From: Rhodoferax sp. BLA1
GTDB taxonomy: Bacteria > Pseudomonadota > Gammaproteobacteria > Burkholderiales > Burkholderiaceae_C
Direction of reading: 5' to 3'
Assembly: GCF_013416775.1 (NCBI RefSeq)
Contig: NZ_SZVI01000013.1
Location: 868,001 to 932,000, forward strand
Length of the DNA: 64,000 bases
Part shown: one piece after another, positions 1-8,087 of the stretch
Layout: every line of letters begins with the position of its first letter
Numbering within the stretch: position 1 is the stretch's first letter
Position numbers and translations under genes: made by a program
Notes under the pieces: model-generated
Told to the model about the DNA's origin: nothing
Seen by the model: the letters and a program-made list of their open reading frames with translations, nothing else
The model's database searches: none

Positions 1-1116
1 GAGGTACGGGTTCATCAGCGGATCGGGGAAGCGGGCTTCGATGCGGCGGCCTTTCGGGTTCGCGACAAACGGAATACGGATGGATGCCGAACGGTTTTTG
101 GCCGAATAAGCCAATTTCACCGGTGCTTCATAACCAGGAACCAGACGCTTGTAGCTGTTGGTGCCGGGGTTGGTGATGGCGTTCAGGGCACGGGCGTGTT
201 TGATGATGCCGCCGATGTAGTACAGGGCGAAGTCGCTCAAACCTGCATAGCCGTCACCGGCAAACAGGTTTTTGCCGTCCTTCCAGATCGACTGGTGCAC
301 GTGCATGCCAGAACCGTTGTCACCAACGATGGGCTTGGGCATGAAAGTGGCGGTCTTGCCGTAGGCATTGGCCACGTTTTGCACCACATACTTCAGAACT
401 TGGGTCCAGTCAGCGCGCTCAACCAGTGTGCTGAACTTGGTGCCGATTTCGTTCTGACCAGCGCCAGCCACTTCGTGGTGGAACACTTCGACCGGGATGC
501 CAAGCGATTCAAGAATGAGCACCATCTCGGCGCGCATGTCTTGGGTGCTGTCAATCGGAGGCACTGGGAAGTAACCACCCTTGACGGTGGGGCGGTGACC
601 ACGGTTGCCACCTTCAAGCTTGGCACCCGAATTCCAGGGCGCTTCGTATTCTTCAATTTTAAAGAAGGTGCCCGACATGTCGGTGTTCCAACGGACATTG
701 TCGAAAATGAAGAATTCGGGTTCTGGGCCAAAGAAGGCGGTGTCACCAATACCAGAGGCCTTCAAATAGGCTTCAGCGCGGCGGGCAATCGAACGCGGGT
801 CGCGGTCATAGGCCTTGCCATCACCGGGTTCGACCACATCGCAGCTCAAGAACAGCGTGGTTTCTTCGAAGAACGGGTCAATGTTGGCGGTGTTCGGGTC
901 GGGCATGAGTTGCATGTCCGAAGCTTCAATGCCTTTCCAGCCAGCGATGGAGGAACCGTCAAAGGCGTGGCCGGAGCTGAACTTGTCTTCATCAAAATGC
1001 GAAACGGGCACAGTCACGTGCTGTTCTTGGCCACGGGTATCGGTGAAACGAAAGTCAACAAACTTGACTTCGTTCTCTTTCACCATCTTCATGACATCTG
1101 CGACGGTCTTGGCCAT
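1..1116 (-). CDS. glnA: Glutamine synthetase type I, 5' part (372 codons; 3' end off the window)
   Basis: Catalyses ATP-dependent condensation of ammonia with glutamate; a cytoplasmic dodecamer in this family. The visible 372 residues hold DGSSIAGW near residue 50, the PEPEFF metal-site segment, the [15 protein letters not shown] region and the ATP-binding signature [16 protein letters not shown], followed by [10 protein letters not shown]. The family is about 470 residues, so roughly 100 are missing, including the usual adenylylation tyrosine near residue 397, which cannot be checked here. The start ATG at 1116 has an AGGAG box 7 to 8 bases upstream. The gene is transcribed from a sigma-54 promoter about 50 bases upstream and has NtrC-type sites further up, as expected for nitrogen control. 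Confidence 0.97.
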   Translation of the reverse strand, partial: MAKTVADVMKMVKENEVKFVDFRFTDTRGQEQHVTVPVSHFDEDKFSSGHAFDGSSIAGWKGIEASDMQLMPDPNTANIDPFFEETTLFLSCDVVEPGDGKAYDRDPRSIARRAEAYLKASGIGDTAFFGPEPEFFIFDNVRWNTDMSGTFFKIEEYEAPWNSGAKLEGGNRGHRPTVKGGYFPVPPIDSTQDMRAEMVLILESLGIPVEVFHHEVAGAGQNEIGTKFSTLVERADWTQVLKYVVQNVANAYGKTATFMPKPIVGDNGSGMHVHQSIWKDGKNLFAGDGYAGLSDFALYYIGGIIKHARALNAITNPGTNSYKRLVPGYEAPVKLAYSAKNRSASIRIPFVANPKGRRIEARFPDPLMNPYL

Positions 1117-1160
1117 CAAATACTCCTGGTTGCTGTTGAGAAAAGGTTTATGAAACTGAA

Positions 1161-1176
1161 TGCAGGTTTTGTGCCA
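1161..1176 (-). promoter_or_regulatory. Sigma-54 (-24/-12) promoter of glnA
   Basis: On the minus strand the sequence reads TGGCACAAAACCTGCA. The -24 element TGGCAC is perfect and the GG and GC dinucleotides are separated by exactly 10 bases, as RpoN requires. The -12 element is CTGCA instead of TTGCA. The predicted start of transcription is near 1150, giving a leader of about 34 bases to the glnA ATG. Confidence 0.85.
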
Positions 1177-1302
1177 GTGTCAGGGCGTGTAAAACAAGTC
1201 CGCACGCCCGCCATTTTGCACTGACTTTGCGGCATCAAACGGGCTCAAGCCGCCACTGAGGCACGCATCATTTCCGATCAAGACGAGGAGGAAACAATAA
1301 CT

Positions 1303-1319
1303 TGCACCAAACTAGTGCA
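1303..1319. promoter_or_regulatory. NtrC-type enhancer site upstream of glnA
   Basis: TGCACCAAACTAGTGCA is a 17-bp dyad matching the NtrC pattern TGCAC, 7 bases, GTGCA; it extends by one base on each side to TTGCAC/GTGCAA. It lies about 140 bases upstream of the sigma-54 promoter. A half site (TGCAC at 1326-1330) and another TGCACCA at 1351-1357 follow, the latter inside the end of the neighbouring gene. Confidence 0.75.
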
Positions 1320-1343
1320 AATGAATGCACTAAAACGAAATGC

Positions 1344-2183
1344 TTATGCCTGCACCAATTCGGGGCCAAGTTTGACCTGAAAAACTTGCAGGCCCGCCAA
1401 CAAGGCGGCGTAGGCCGGGTTGACCAAGCCGGGGGCACCTTTGACGCCCAACTCAATATGGCGCCCCCAGTCCGGATGATCCACACTGGGCAAGCTGAAC
1501 ACCTTAATGCCAGGATAGGTCTGCTCCAGTTGCTGCATCAGCGGCGTCAAAGTCGCCTCCATGGCACCAAAAACAATCACCGAGCGCTCCAGCCAAGCCT
1601 GATTCTGAAACCACTGGGTGTAACAGCTGTCCAGCACCCACTCGATCATGGGCCAAGCCATCACCGGAAAACCAGGCACAAAATGCACCCGCCCGACGCT
1701 GAAGCCAGGGATCTGGTTGTAGGGGTTGGGAATGATGCTGGCGCCTTGCGGAAACACCCCCATGTTGAGCCGATGCACGTTGTCCGGGGCTTGGGCGTCG
1801 TAGACCTTGCCTTGCTCTCGCGCCTGATTCTGCATACGTTGCTCAATCAGGTCCTTGGCCTGGGGATGCAAGGCCAGGGGCAGGTCCAGCGCAGCCGCAG
1901 CGCATTGGCGGGTGTGGTCGTCGGGCGTGGCACCGATGCCGCCGGTAGAAAACACCACATCACCAGATTCAAACGCACGCCGTAACACCGCTGTGATGCG
2001 CTCCGGGTCATCCCCCACATACTCGGCATAGTCCAGCTGCAGGCCACGCGCCTTGAGCAGCTCAATCACTTTGGGCAGATGTTTGTCGGCTCGTTTGCCA
2101 GACAGGATTTCATCCCCGATCACAATCAGGCGAAAACCGGGGCGATGTTCAGGCAGCGCTTGGGGGCTTGGTGTTGGCGTCAT
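1344..2183 (-). CDS. CinA/MoaB-type molybdopterin-binding domain protein
   Basis: A 279-residue protein with one MoCF-biosynthesis/CinA N-terminal-type domain. Visible motifs are IVIGDEILSGKRADKH near the start and GGIGATPDDHTR around residue 80. There is no C-terminal PncC nicotinamide-nucleotide amidase domain, so it resembles the stand-alone competence/damage-inducible protein A family; its substrate is unknown. Its start overlaps the end of the upstream EI24 gene by 35 bases, suggesting translational coupling. The NtrC sites of glnA begin right after its TAA stop. Confidence 0.85.
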   Translation of the reverse strand: MTPTPSPQALPEHRPGFRLIVIGDEILSGKRADKHLPKVIELLKARGLQLDYAEYVGDDPERITAVLRRAFESGDVVFSTGGIGATPDDHTRQCAAAALDLPLALHPQAKDLIEQRMQNQAREQGKVYDAQAPDNVHRLNMGVFPQGASIIPNPYNQIPGFSVGRVHFVPGFPVMAWPMIEWVLDSCYTQWFQNQAWLERSVIVFGAMEATLTPLMQQLEQTYPGIKVFSLPSVDHPDWGRHIELGVKGAPGLVNPAYAALLAGLQVFQVKLGPELVQA

Positions 2184-3054
2184 GGGTCAATGGTAACGCC
2201 TCGGGCTCGGCCAAAGTCGCTTCAACCAGGTGCTCATCCACTGACGACAGGTCCAGTTCGCGCTGCTGGCGCAGGTTGTGCAAGGCTTGTAAACAGTAAT
2301 GCGCGAACCACAAGGACGACAGCGCAAAAACCCAGGTGTAGAGCCAGATGCCAATCGGTACCAACACCACAAATGCGGCCGCAAACAACACCCCCGAGGC
2401 CCAGATCACACTTGGCGCGGCCCCCAGGTAACCACAAAACACGCCAATACCCAGCAAACTCAGCCTGTGCCTGCGAAACAGCTCACGCCGCTCTTCACCG
2501 CTGGCATGGCTGGCCAGGGCGTCAAACGCCATCACCCGGTAGGTGAGCCAACCCCAGATCAGCGGTGGCAACACCAGAATCAGCGGCGGAATGAACCACA
2601 GGGGAATCGACACCACCAAAGCCACCAAGGCGAGCAAGGTCGACAACAGGGCCCAGCCCAAGCCCAGGATGAAATAACCGCCTTCTTTGCGCGCCAACTG
2701 CGGAAAGCGTTTGTTGGCCACAAAATGGGTCAGCGCCGGTGTCATCAAGAGTGCGACCGACAGCAGCGACAACAGCACCACCACTGGCATGATGCTCACA
2801 ATCACAATCAACGGCGCCAGCACCGAGGTGATACCACCCAGGCCCAGCGCCTGCATCCAGCCCGACACCACCCCAACAATGCTCGACGCCTCCAGCGTGG
2901 CTCGCACCCAGAGCAGGCTGGTGTCCCAGTACAGACTGCCCAGGGTCACCGACAACACAGCCATCAACACCAGGGGCGCCGCTGACAACAACATCACGCG
3001 TGGACGAAAACAATCCAGCAACGCCCGCCAGAACGAGTCAAACAGCAAATTCAT
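2149..3054 (-). CDS. EI24 / CysZ-like integral membrane protein
   Basis: A 301-residue polytopic membrane protein. Several hydrophobic segments are visible, around residues 20-45, 75-105, 130-170 and 205-260, with a short charged C-terminal tail. The order of segments and the start (MNLLFDSFWRALLDCFRPR) fit the EI24 domain family, which includes the sulfate permease CysZ. No cysteine-biosynthesis genes are nearby, so sulfate transport should not be assumed. It overlaps the downstream CinA-type gene and probably shares its transcript. Confidence 0.8.
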   Translation of the reverse strand: MNLLFDSFWRALLDCFRPRVMLLSAAPLVLMAVLSVTLGSLYWDTSLLWVRATLEASSIVGVVSGWMQALGLGGITSVLAPLIVIVSIMPVVVLLSLLSVALLMTPALTHFVANKRFPQLARKEGGYFILGLGWALLSTLLALVALVVSIPLWFIPPLILVLPPLIWGWLTYRVMAFDALASHASGEERRELFRRHRLSLLGIGVFCGYLGAAPSVIWASGVLFAAAFVVLVPIGIWLYTWVFALSSLWFAHYCLQALHNLRQQRELDLSSVDEHLVEATLAEPEALPLTHDANTKPPSAA

Positions 3055-3096
3055 GGTGTGAGCATACCCGAGCCCAGCATACGCACCAGCGCCCGC

Positions 3097-3852
3097 TCAG
3101 CGAGGAGTGGTCTGGTTGACAAGCGCCAGATCGGCGGCGTTGAGCCAGCGCCATTGGCCGGGCAGCAGATCATCGGGCAGACGCAGACCACCGATCTGTG
3201 AGCGGTGCAGGCCCTCGACCCGGTTGCTCACCGCCGCCAACATACGTTTGACTTGGTGGTACTTGCCCTCGGTCAGCGTCAGGCGCAGATGGTGGCTGGA
3301 CACGGCCTCACAGGCGGCAGCACGCACCGCCTTGGGGTCATCGTCCAGCACCACACCAGCCAGCAGCTGGCTCACCTGGCGCTCATCAAGCGAGTGTTTG
3401 ACCGTGACCTCGTACACCTTGGGCACATGGTGGCGCGGTGAACTCATGCGGTGAATGAACTGACCGTCATCGGTGAGCAGCAACATGCCGGTGGTGTCCT
3501 GATCCAACCTGCCCACCGCCTGCACCCCTTGCACCGCGCCTTTTTGCGGCCGCTGGCGCAAGGGTGCGGGCAGCAAGGTGTAAATACTCGGGTAGGTCGA
3601 TGGTTTTTGGGAACACTCAGTGGCTGCGGGCTTGTGCAGCAGGATGTAGGCCTTCTCCGCATACGGCCAATCCACCCCACGCACCCTGAAGCGCAGATTT
3701 TCAGCTTCAAACTCCATAGCTGCTTGCGCAATGGTGACAAGGGCTGGAGGCTCATTTTCTTGATAAACCTGAACCAGACCCTGCTGGATCAGACCGGCAC
3801 AGACGCGGCGTGTGCCAAAACCCTGGGAATAAAGAATGTCTTGCAGTTGCAT
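3097..3852 (-). CDS. rsuA: 16S rRNA pseudouridine synthase, RsuA family
   Basis: Isomerises a specific uridine of 16S rRNA (U516 in E. coli RsuA) during small-subunit assembly. An N-terminal S4-like RNA-binding segment is followed by the catalytic domain with GRLDQDTTG, where the Asp is the nucleophile, then LLLTDDGQF and EGKYHQVKRML. The length of 251 residues is slightly above the usual 230 or so. The excess lies at residues 31-46 (ENEPPALVTIAQAAME), encoded by a diverged copy of the dispersed repeat described below. It is 46 bases downstream of ackA on the same strand. Confidence 0.93.
   Translation of the reverse strand: MQLQDILYSQGFGTRRVCAGLIQQGLVQVYQENEPPALVTIAQAAMEFEAENLRFRVRGVDWPYAEKAYILLHKPAATECSQKPSTYPSIYTLLPAPLRQRPQKGAVQGVQAVGRLDQDTTGMLLLTDDGQFIHRMSSPRHHVPKVYEVTVKHSLDERQVSQLLAGVVLDDDPKAVRAAACEAVSSHHLRLTLTEGKYHQVKRMLAAVSNRVEGLHRSQIGGLRLPDDLLPGQWRWLNAADLALVNQTTPR
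3716..3761 (+). repeat. Dispersed repeat copy inside rsuA (translated)
   Basis: ATAGCT, 19 bases, then GGGCT at the same spacing as the intergenic family, followed by GGAGGCTCATTTTCTT. The left arm of the palindrome is replaced by GCGCAAT, a feature shared with the copy in aroA-cmk. It is read on the opposite strand as part of RsuA without breaking the frame. Confidence 0.6.
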
Positions 3853-3898
3853 GCTGCGAGTATCTCAAAGCCTGGACAACAGCCAGAACCGGAGTCGA

Positions 3899-5083
3899 TC
3901 AGGCGAACAACAAGGTGGCGGCCTCGCGGGCAGCCACCACAGCTTCATCGGTGGGCACCACCCACACCTCGACCAGGCTCGAGGGCGCGTGAATCGCTAC
4001 CACCTCACTGCCGGTGGCCCGCGCATTGCGCTCTGGGTCAATCACCACACCCAGCCAGGCCAGCTGTTGCCCGACCTGCGCACGCAATGTCACATCATGC
4101 TCACCGATGCCTCCGCTGAAGGCCAGCACATCCAGGCCCTGCAAACAGGCCACGAGCGCACCTGTTTCACGTACTACGCGGTAGGTGAAGGCCTCGATGG
4201 CCAGTTTGGCCTGCGGTGACGACGCCTCACGCAGGCGTCGCATGTCCGCAGACAGGCCCGACAAACCCAGCAAACCACTTTGTTTGTAGAGCAGCTTCTG
4301 CAACCGCGCATGGTCCCAGCCTTGCTCCAACAAGTAGAGCAACACCCCCGGGTCAAGTGCACCGGGACGGGTTCCCATGATCAGTCCGTCGAGCGCCGAG
4401 AAGCCCATCGTGGTGGCGCAACTCTTGCCGTCACGCGCCGCGCACAGACTGGCGCCATTGCCCAGGTGCGCCATCAAAGTGCGCCCCTTGGCCCGCGTTG
4501 AGTGTGCCAACAAGGTCCCCATCACATACTGGTACGACAGACCATGAAAGCCGTAGCGACGCAGGCCCTGCGCGTAGAGCTCTTGTGGCAGGGCAAAGCG
4601 GTATTCCACCTCGGGCAGACTGGCATGGAATGCGGTGTCAAAACAAGCGATCTGGGGCAAGCCAACAAACGCCGCACGGAAAGCACGAATGCCCTCCAGG
4701 TTGTGCGGCTGGTGCAAAGGCGCGAGCGAGTTGAACGCAGCCAGTTGCGCCAGCACCTCGTCGTTGACCAACAGGCTGGCGCGGTACTTGTCCGCCCCGT
4801 GCACCACCCGGTGGCTCACCGCCTGCAGGGTCGGGGCATCTGGCAACTGTGCCAACAGCTCACGCAGGCTGCACAAGGCCTGGGCAAACATCGGCTGATC
4901 GTCCTGCACCAGGACACAGCTGTGTTGATGCCCCTGATAGTGCCAACGCATATGCGGTGCACCACCTGGCTCCAAACCTTCAATCAGGCCTGACAGGATC
5001 TGTGTTTGAACCTCGGCGCCAATCAGGGGATAGAGGGCAAACTTGAGTGAAGACGATCCCGCGTTGACCGAGAGAATCGCCAT
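3899..5083 (-). CDS. ackA: Acetate kinase
   Basis: Interconverts acetate plus ATP and acetyl phosphate plus ADP. The 394-residue length is normal for the family. Visible signatures are NAGSSSLKFALY at the start, RVVHGADKYRAS, CFDTAFHASLPE (second acetate kinase signature), GNGASLCAARDGKSCATTMG and FSGGIGEHD near the C-terminus. The upstream MaoC-PTA gene ends 8 bases before this start, so the two make an acetyl-CoA/acetate operon. Confidence 0.97.
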   Translation of the reverse strand: MAILSVNAGSSSLKFALYPLIGAEVQTQILSGLIEGLEPGGAPHMRWHYQGHQHSCVLVQDDQPMFAQALCSLRELLAQLPDAPTLQAVSHRVVHGADKYRASLLVNDEVLAQLAAFNSLAPLHQPHNLEGIRAFRAAFVGLPQIACFDTAFHASLPEVEYRFALPQELYAQGLRRYGFHGLSYQYVMGTLLAHSTRAKGRTLMAHLGNGASLCAARDGKSCATTMGFSALDGLIMGTRPGALDPGVLLYLLEQGWDHARLQKLLYKQSGLLGLSGLSADMRRLREASSPQAKLAIEAFTYRVVRETGALVACLQGLDVLAFSGGIGEHDVTLRAQVGQQLAWLGVVIDPERNARATGSEVVAIHAPSSLVEVWVVPTDEAVVAAREAATLLFA

Positions 5084-5091
5084 TTCACCAC

Positions 5092-6513
5092 CTACCAGGC
5101 AGCGCGGGGCTGGCTGCGCCTTGCATTGTGGGCTACCAACAACCCCAGCAAAGCGGACGCCACCCGGTTGGAGGGCCCCTCGGCGCGGCTGGTCAGCGCA
5201 ATCGGAATACGTGCGCCCAGCACCAAGCCCGAACCACTGGCACCTGCCAGGTATTCCAGTTGTTTGGCCAGCATGTTGCCGCTCTCCAGATCGGGCACAG
5301 CCAGAATGTCAGCGTGCCCCGCCACCGCAGAGGTGATGTGTTTGATCTGCGCGGCATGCATCGAAATGGCATTGTCAAAGGCCAGCGGGCCATCCAGCAC
5401 ACCACCGGTGATTTGCCCGCGATCAGCCATCTTGCACAAAGCTGCCGCGTCGATGGTTGACGGGATCGTGGGGTTGACCGTTTCAACCGCCGACAGAATC
5501 GCCACCTTGGGTGTGGTCACACCCAAAATGCGGGCGAAGTCGATGGCGTTCTGGACAATATCGATCTTTTCCTGCAAGCTGGGGCGGATGTTGAGTGCCG
5601 CATCAGTGATCAGCAAGGGCTTGTGGTAAAGCGGCACATCGAAGCGAAACACATGGGACATGCGCCGCTCGGTGCGCAACACGGCTTGGGACAACACCGC
5701 GTGGATCAGTTCATCGGTATGCAGGCTGCCCTTCATGAGCATCTCGACCTGTCCATTGGCGGCCAGTTCAGCGGCAGCTTCGGCGGCGGCGTGGCTGTGG
5801 GGCTGGTTGATGATCTCGGCACCGGTCAGGTCAATCCCCGCCTCGGCCGCCACATGGCGAATGCGCACCTCTGGGCCAATCAGCACCGGCAGAATCAGGC
5901 CGTAACGTGCAGCGTCCATGGCCCCACTGAGGGAACCATCGTCGCACGGATGCACCACGGCACATCGGATAGCGGACAGCTTGTTGCCCAGGGCGAGCAA
6001 TTGTTTGAAACGCACCTGGGGGTCATACAACTGAATCTGTGGCGCAGCCACACGTGGCAGACGGACCTTGACCGTGGGCGCCAGCACCCGGGCCGTGCCA
6101 CTGAGCACACAGATTCCCTTTTGGTTCACCACCTGGCAATCCAGCTCGATGCTGTGGTTTTCCGGGTTTTTGGAAATCACCGTCACCGTCACCGTCAGGG
6201 TGTCGCCGACGCGCACCGGTTTGACAAAATGCAGCGCTTGGTCCTGGTAGATCGTCCCCGGGCCAGGGAACTGCGTTCCCAACAGCGCCGAGATCAAGGC
6301 CCCACTCCACATGCCATGGGCAATCACGCCATGGAACAAGGTGTCGTTGGCATATTCGGGGTCCAGATGGGCTGGATTGGTGTCGCCAGAGACAGCGGCA
6401 AAAGCCCGGATGTCTTCGAGCTTCAGCGCACGCAACAGACGTGCACTTTGTCCGACCATGATTTCATCGAAGACATGGTTTTCGATCAACTCAGCGTCGG
6501 ATGGGAAATTCAT
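5092..6513 (-). CDS. Bifunctional MaoC-type enoyl-CoA hydratase / phosphate acetyl(butyryl)transferase
   Basis: A 473-residue fusion. Residues about 15-135 are a MaoC hot-dog domain with the hydratase-2 motif AAVSGDTNPAHLDPEYA, whose Asp and His are the catalytic pair of R-specific enoyl-CoA hydratases. Residues about 165-465 are a PTA/PTB domain (MKGSLHTDELIHAVL, VAILSAVETVNPTIPST, DGPLAFDNAIS, NMLAKQLEYLAGASG). This architecture is known in proteobacteria next to ackA. It probably makes acetyl phosphate (or a longer acyl phosphate) for AckA. The hydratase half suggests a link to beta-oxidation or polyhydroxyalkanoate precursors, which is inference. Confidence 0.93.
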   Translation of the reverse strand: MNFPSDAELIENHVFDEIMVGQSARLLRALKLEDIRAFAAVSGDTNPAHLDPEYANDTLFHGVIAHGMWSGALISALLGTQFPGPGTIYQDQALHFVKPVRVGDTLTVTVTVISKNPENHSIELDCQVVNQKGICVLSGTARVLAPTVKVRLPRVAAPQIQLYDPQVRFKQLLALGNKLSAIRCAVVHPCDDGSLSGAMDAARYGLILPVLIGPEVRIRHVAAEAGIDLTGAEIINQPHSHAAAEAAAELAANGQVEMLMKGSLHTDELIHAVLSQAVLRTERRMSHVFRFDVPLYHKPLLITDAALNIRPSLQEKIDIVQNAIDFARILGVTTPKVAILSAVETVNPTIPSTIDAAALCKMADRGQITGGVLDGPLAFDNAISMHAAQIKHITSAVAGHADILAVPDLESGNMLAKQLEYLAGASGSGLVLGARIPIALTSRAEGPSNRVASALLGLLVAHNARRSQPRAAW

Positions 6514-6519
6514 ACTTGC

Positions 6520-6909
6520 CTAGTGTTCGTTGAAAAGACCATCAGCATCCGGCCCATTGGCCCCAGGCCTGAACCCCCGCTGTTCCAGCCGATATTCCGC
6601 CAGGGACACGATCTCACGGGTCAATTCCAGACCATGCTGGTTCAGACTGACCGTTTCCAGTTGATAGCGTAACACCAACAAGCCGCGTAATTCTTCGCGC
6701 AAAAGAACCACGCGGCGCCCCCCTGACATGGCTTGCGCCGCCCGGCCGGATGTCCCCCTGCCACGTGGCGGGGCTTGGTCTATGACTTGTTGTACCGCTT
6801 GTTGGTCATTGAGCTTGATGCCAAGCCCGATGGCCAGGCGTGCAATACGCTCACCCAGGGTTTCCAGAGACACACTCAGGCGCCGGGCTTGTTCCACTTC
6901 GATTTGCAT
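6520..6909 (-). CDS. Uncharacterised small protein heading the acetate operon
   Basis: I do not recognise this 129-residue product. The start at 6909 (MQIEVEQARR) is chosen because GAAGG lies about 9 bases upstream; a longer reading from 6954 has no ribosome site. It is soluble, with an N-terminal helix rich in Arg/Leu, a Gly/Arg-rich middle (PPRGRGTSGRAAQAMSGGRR) and a long helical C-terminal half. It stops 6 bases before the MaoC-PTA start and is the first gene after the promoter at 7052-7079, so it belongs to the pta-ackA operon. A role as assembly or regulatory partner would be a guess. Confidence 0.7.
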   Translation of the reverse strand: MQIEVEQARRLSVSLETLGERIARLAIGLGIKLNDQQAVQQVIDQAPPRGRGTSGRAAQAMSGGRRVVLLREELRGLLVLRYQLETVSLNQHGLELTREIVSLAEYRLEQRGFRPGANGPDADGLFNEH

Positions 6910-7051
6910 CGTCGGTTTACCTTCGAAAAAACAACGCACGCACCGGAGCAGCACATGTTAAAAAATGAGCCCCCTCAAGCCGTGACAACCAGGCTGGACA
7001 AACGCAGCACACTGATCAACCTCTCCGAGGCACCTGTTTGGAGCAGGTGGT

Positions 7052-7079
7052 ATTTTAGGGTATACCCTTATCTTTTCAA
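7052..7079 (-). promoter_or_regulatory. Sigma-70-type promoter of the acetate operon with a palindrome in the spacer
   Basis: On the minus strand TTGAAA (7079-7074), a 16-base spacer and TAAAAT (7057-7052). The spacer and the first base of the -10 contain the perfect 12-bp palindrome AGGGTATACCCT (7057-7068), a plausible operator. A second inverted repeat, CACCTG-7-CAGGTG (7031-7049), covers the expected transcription start. The leader to the first gene is about 135 bases. Confidence 0.6.
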
Positions 7080-7158
7080 CACCAGCAAACTTACGGCAAC
7101 CCGACAAACACATCTACACCCAAACGATAGCGCACAAAAACAGCCGTCGATCACCCAT

Positions 7159-7180
7159 AAAAAAACCCGCCGAAGCGGGT
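7159..7180 (-). terminator. Intrinsic terminator of the ompA-like gene
   Basis: On the minus strand ACCCGC-TTCG-GCGGGT followed by six T residues, about 30 bases after the stop codon. The UUCG-type loop and T run are typical of a Rho-independent terminator. Confidence 0.85.
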
Positions 7181-7210
7181 TCTTTTATGTCAGGGAAAAA
7201 CCCCGATAAA

Positions 7211-7843
7211 TTAGTTGGCGCGAGTACCAACCACTTCAATTTCCACACGGCGGTTCTTGGAACGGCCATCTTTGGTCTTGTTGTCAGCAACAGGTTGTTT
7301 TTCACCCTTGCCTTCGGTGTAAACGCGGTTCTTTTCGATGCCCTTGGACACCAAATAGGCCTTCACAGCTTCAGAACGTTTGACCGACAGCTTTTGGTTG
7401 TAAGCATCGGAACCCACTGCGTCGGTGTGACCCACAGCAATGATGACTTCGAGGTTGATGCCCTTGACTTTGCCGACCAGGTCGTCGAGCTTGGCTTTGC
7501 CTTCAGGCTTGAGCACAGCTTTGTCAAAGTCAAAGAAAGCATCAGCAGCGTAGGTCACCTTGGCAGCAGCAACGACTGGAGCCGGTGCGGGAGCAGCCTT
7601 GGCAGCCGGTGCAGGAGCAGCAGCGGGAGCCGGTGCAGCAGGAGCTGCTGCCACGATAGCGCCGTCGCAACCAACGGCTGCGGTAGCGGGTGTCCAGAAG
7701 GCATCGCGCCAGCACAGTTCATTGGAACCATTCTTGATAACCGTGCCATCGGCAGCGCGCCAGTTGTCAACGGTTTGTGCACCAGCAGCAGAAGCGAATG
7801 CCACTGCAGTGATCAACATTGCAAATTTGTTCAATTTTTTCAT
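7211..7843 (-). CDS. ompA: Short OmpA-family outer-membrane protein
   Basis: A 210-residue periplasmic or outer-membrane protein. The start at 7843 (MKKLNKFAML) has AGGAG five bases upstream and begins a clear signal peptide ending ASAAGA. A short N-terminal region with two Cys is followed by an Ala/Pro-rich linker (about residues 65-95) and a C-terminal OmpA-like peptidoglycan-binding domain: FFDFDKAVLKPEGKAKL, VGHTDAVGSDAYNQKLSVKR, NRRVEIEV. There is no room for the eight-stranded barrel of E. coli OmpA. It is transcribed divergently from gyrA. Confidence 0.92.
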   Translation of the reverse strand: MKKLNKFAMLITAVAFASAAGAQTVDNWRAADGTVIKNGSNELCWRDAFWTPATAAVGCDGAIVAAAPAAPAPAAAPAPAAKAAPAPAPVVAAAKVTYAADAFFDFDKAVLKPEGKAKLDDLVGKVKGINLEVIIAVGHTDAVGSDAYNQKLSVKRSEAVKAYLVSKGIEKNRVYTEGKGEKQPVADNKTKDGRSKNRRVEIEVVGTRAN

Positions 7844-8087
7844 GATTCTCCTAGATGAAAAAGACCGCATCGGTGCGGCGTAAGTAAAACAGACGCCCAA
7901 GATGCCTATCACTTGGAACGGTTAATCTATTGTGCCACATAGCGTTTCCACATACCGGTGCTGTTTCAGCCAAGCGGACCGCTGCCGCGACAAGTGTGCG
8001 TTAATTGACGGTTCCGTTGCGGGCTAGCCACAGCCTGAACGCATAAAATCGCAGAACTCCACTGAATTTGCCTCGCATCAACTCCCC

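Noticed and set aside
196..1224. Long plus-strand reading frame opposite glnA (342 codons)
   Set aside because: It is antisense to a clear glutamine synthetase gene, its product has no recognisable domain, and GC-rich codon structure produces such frames.
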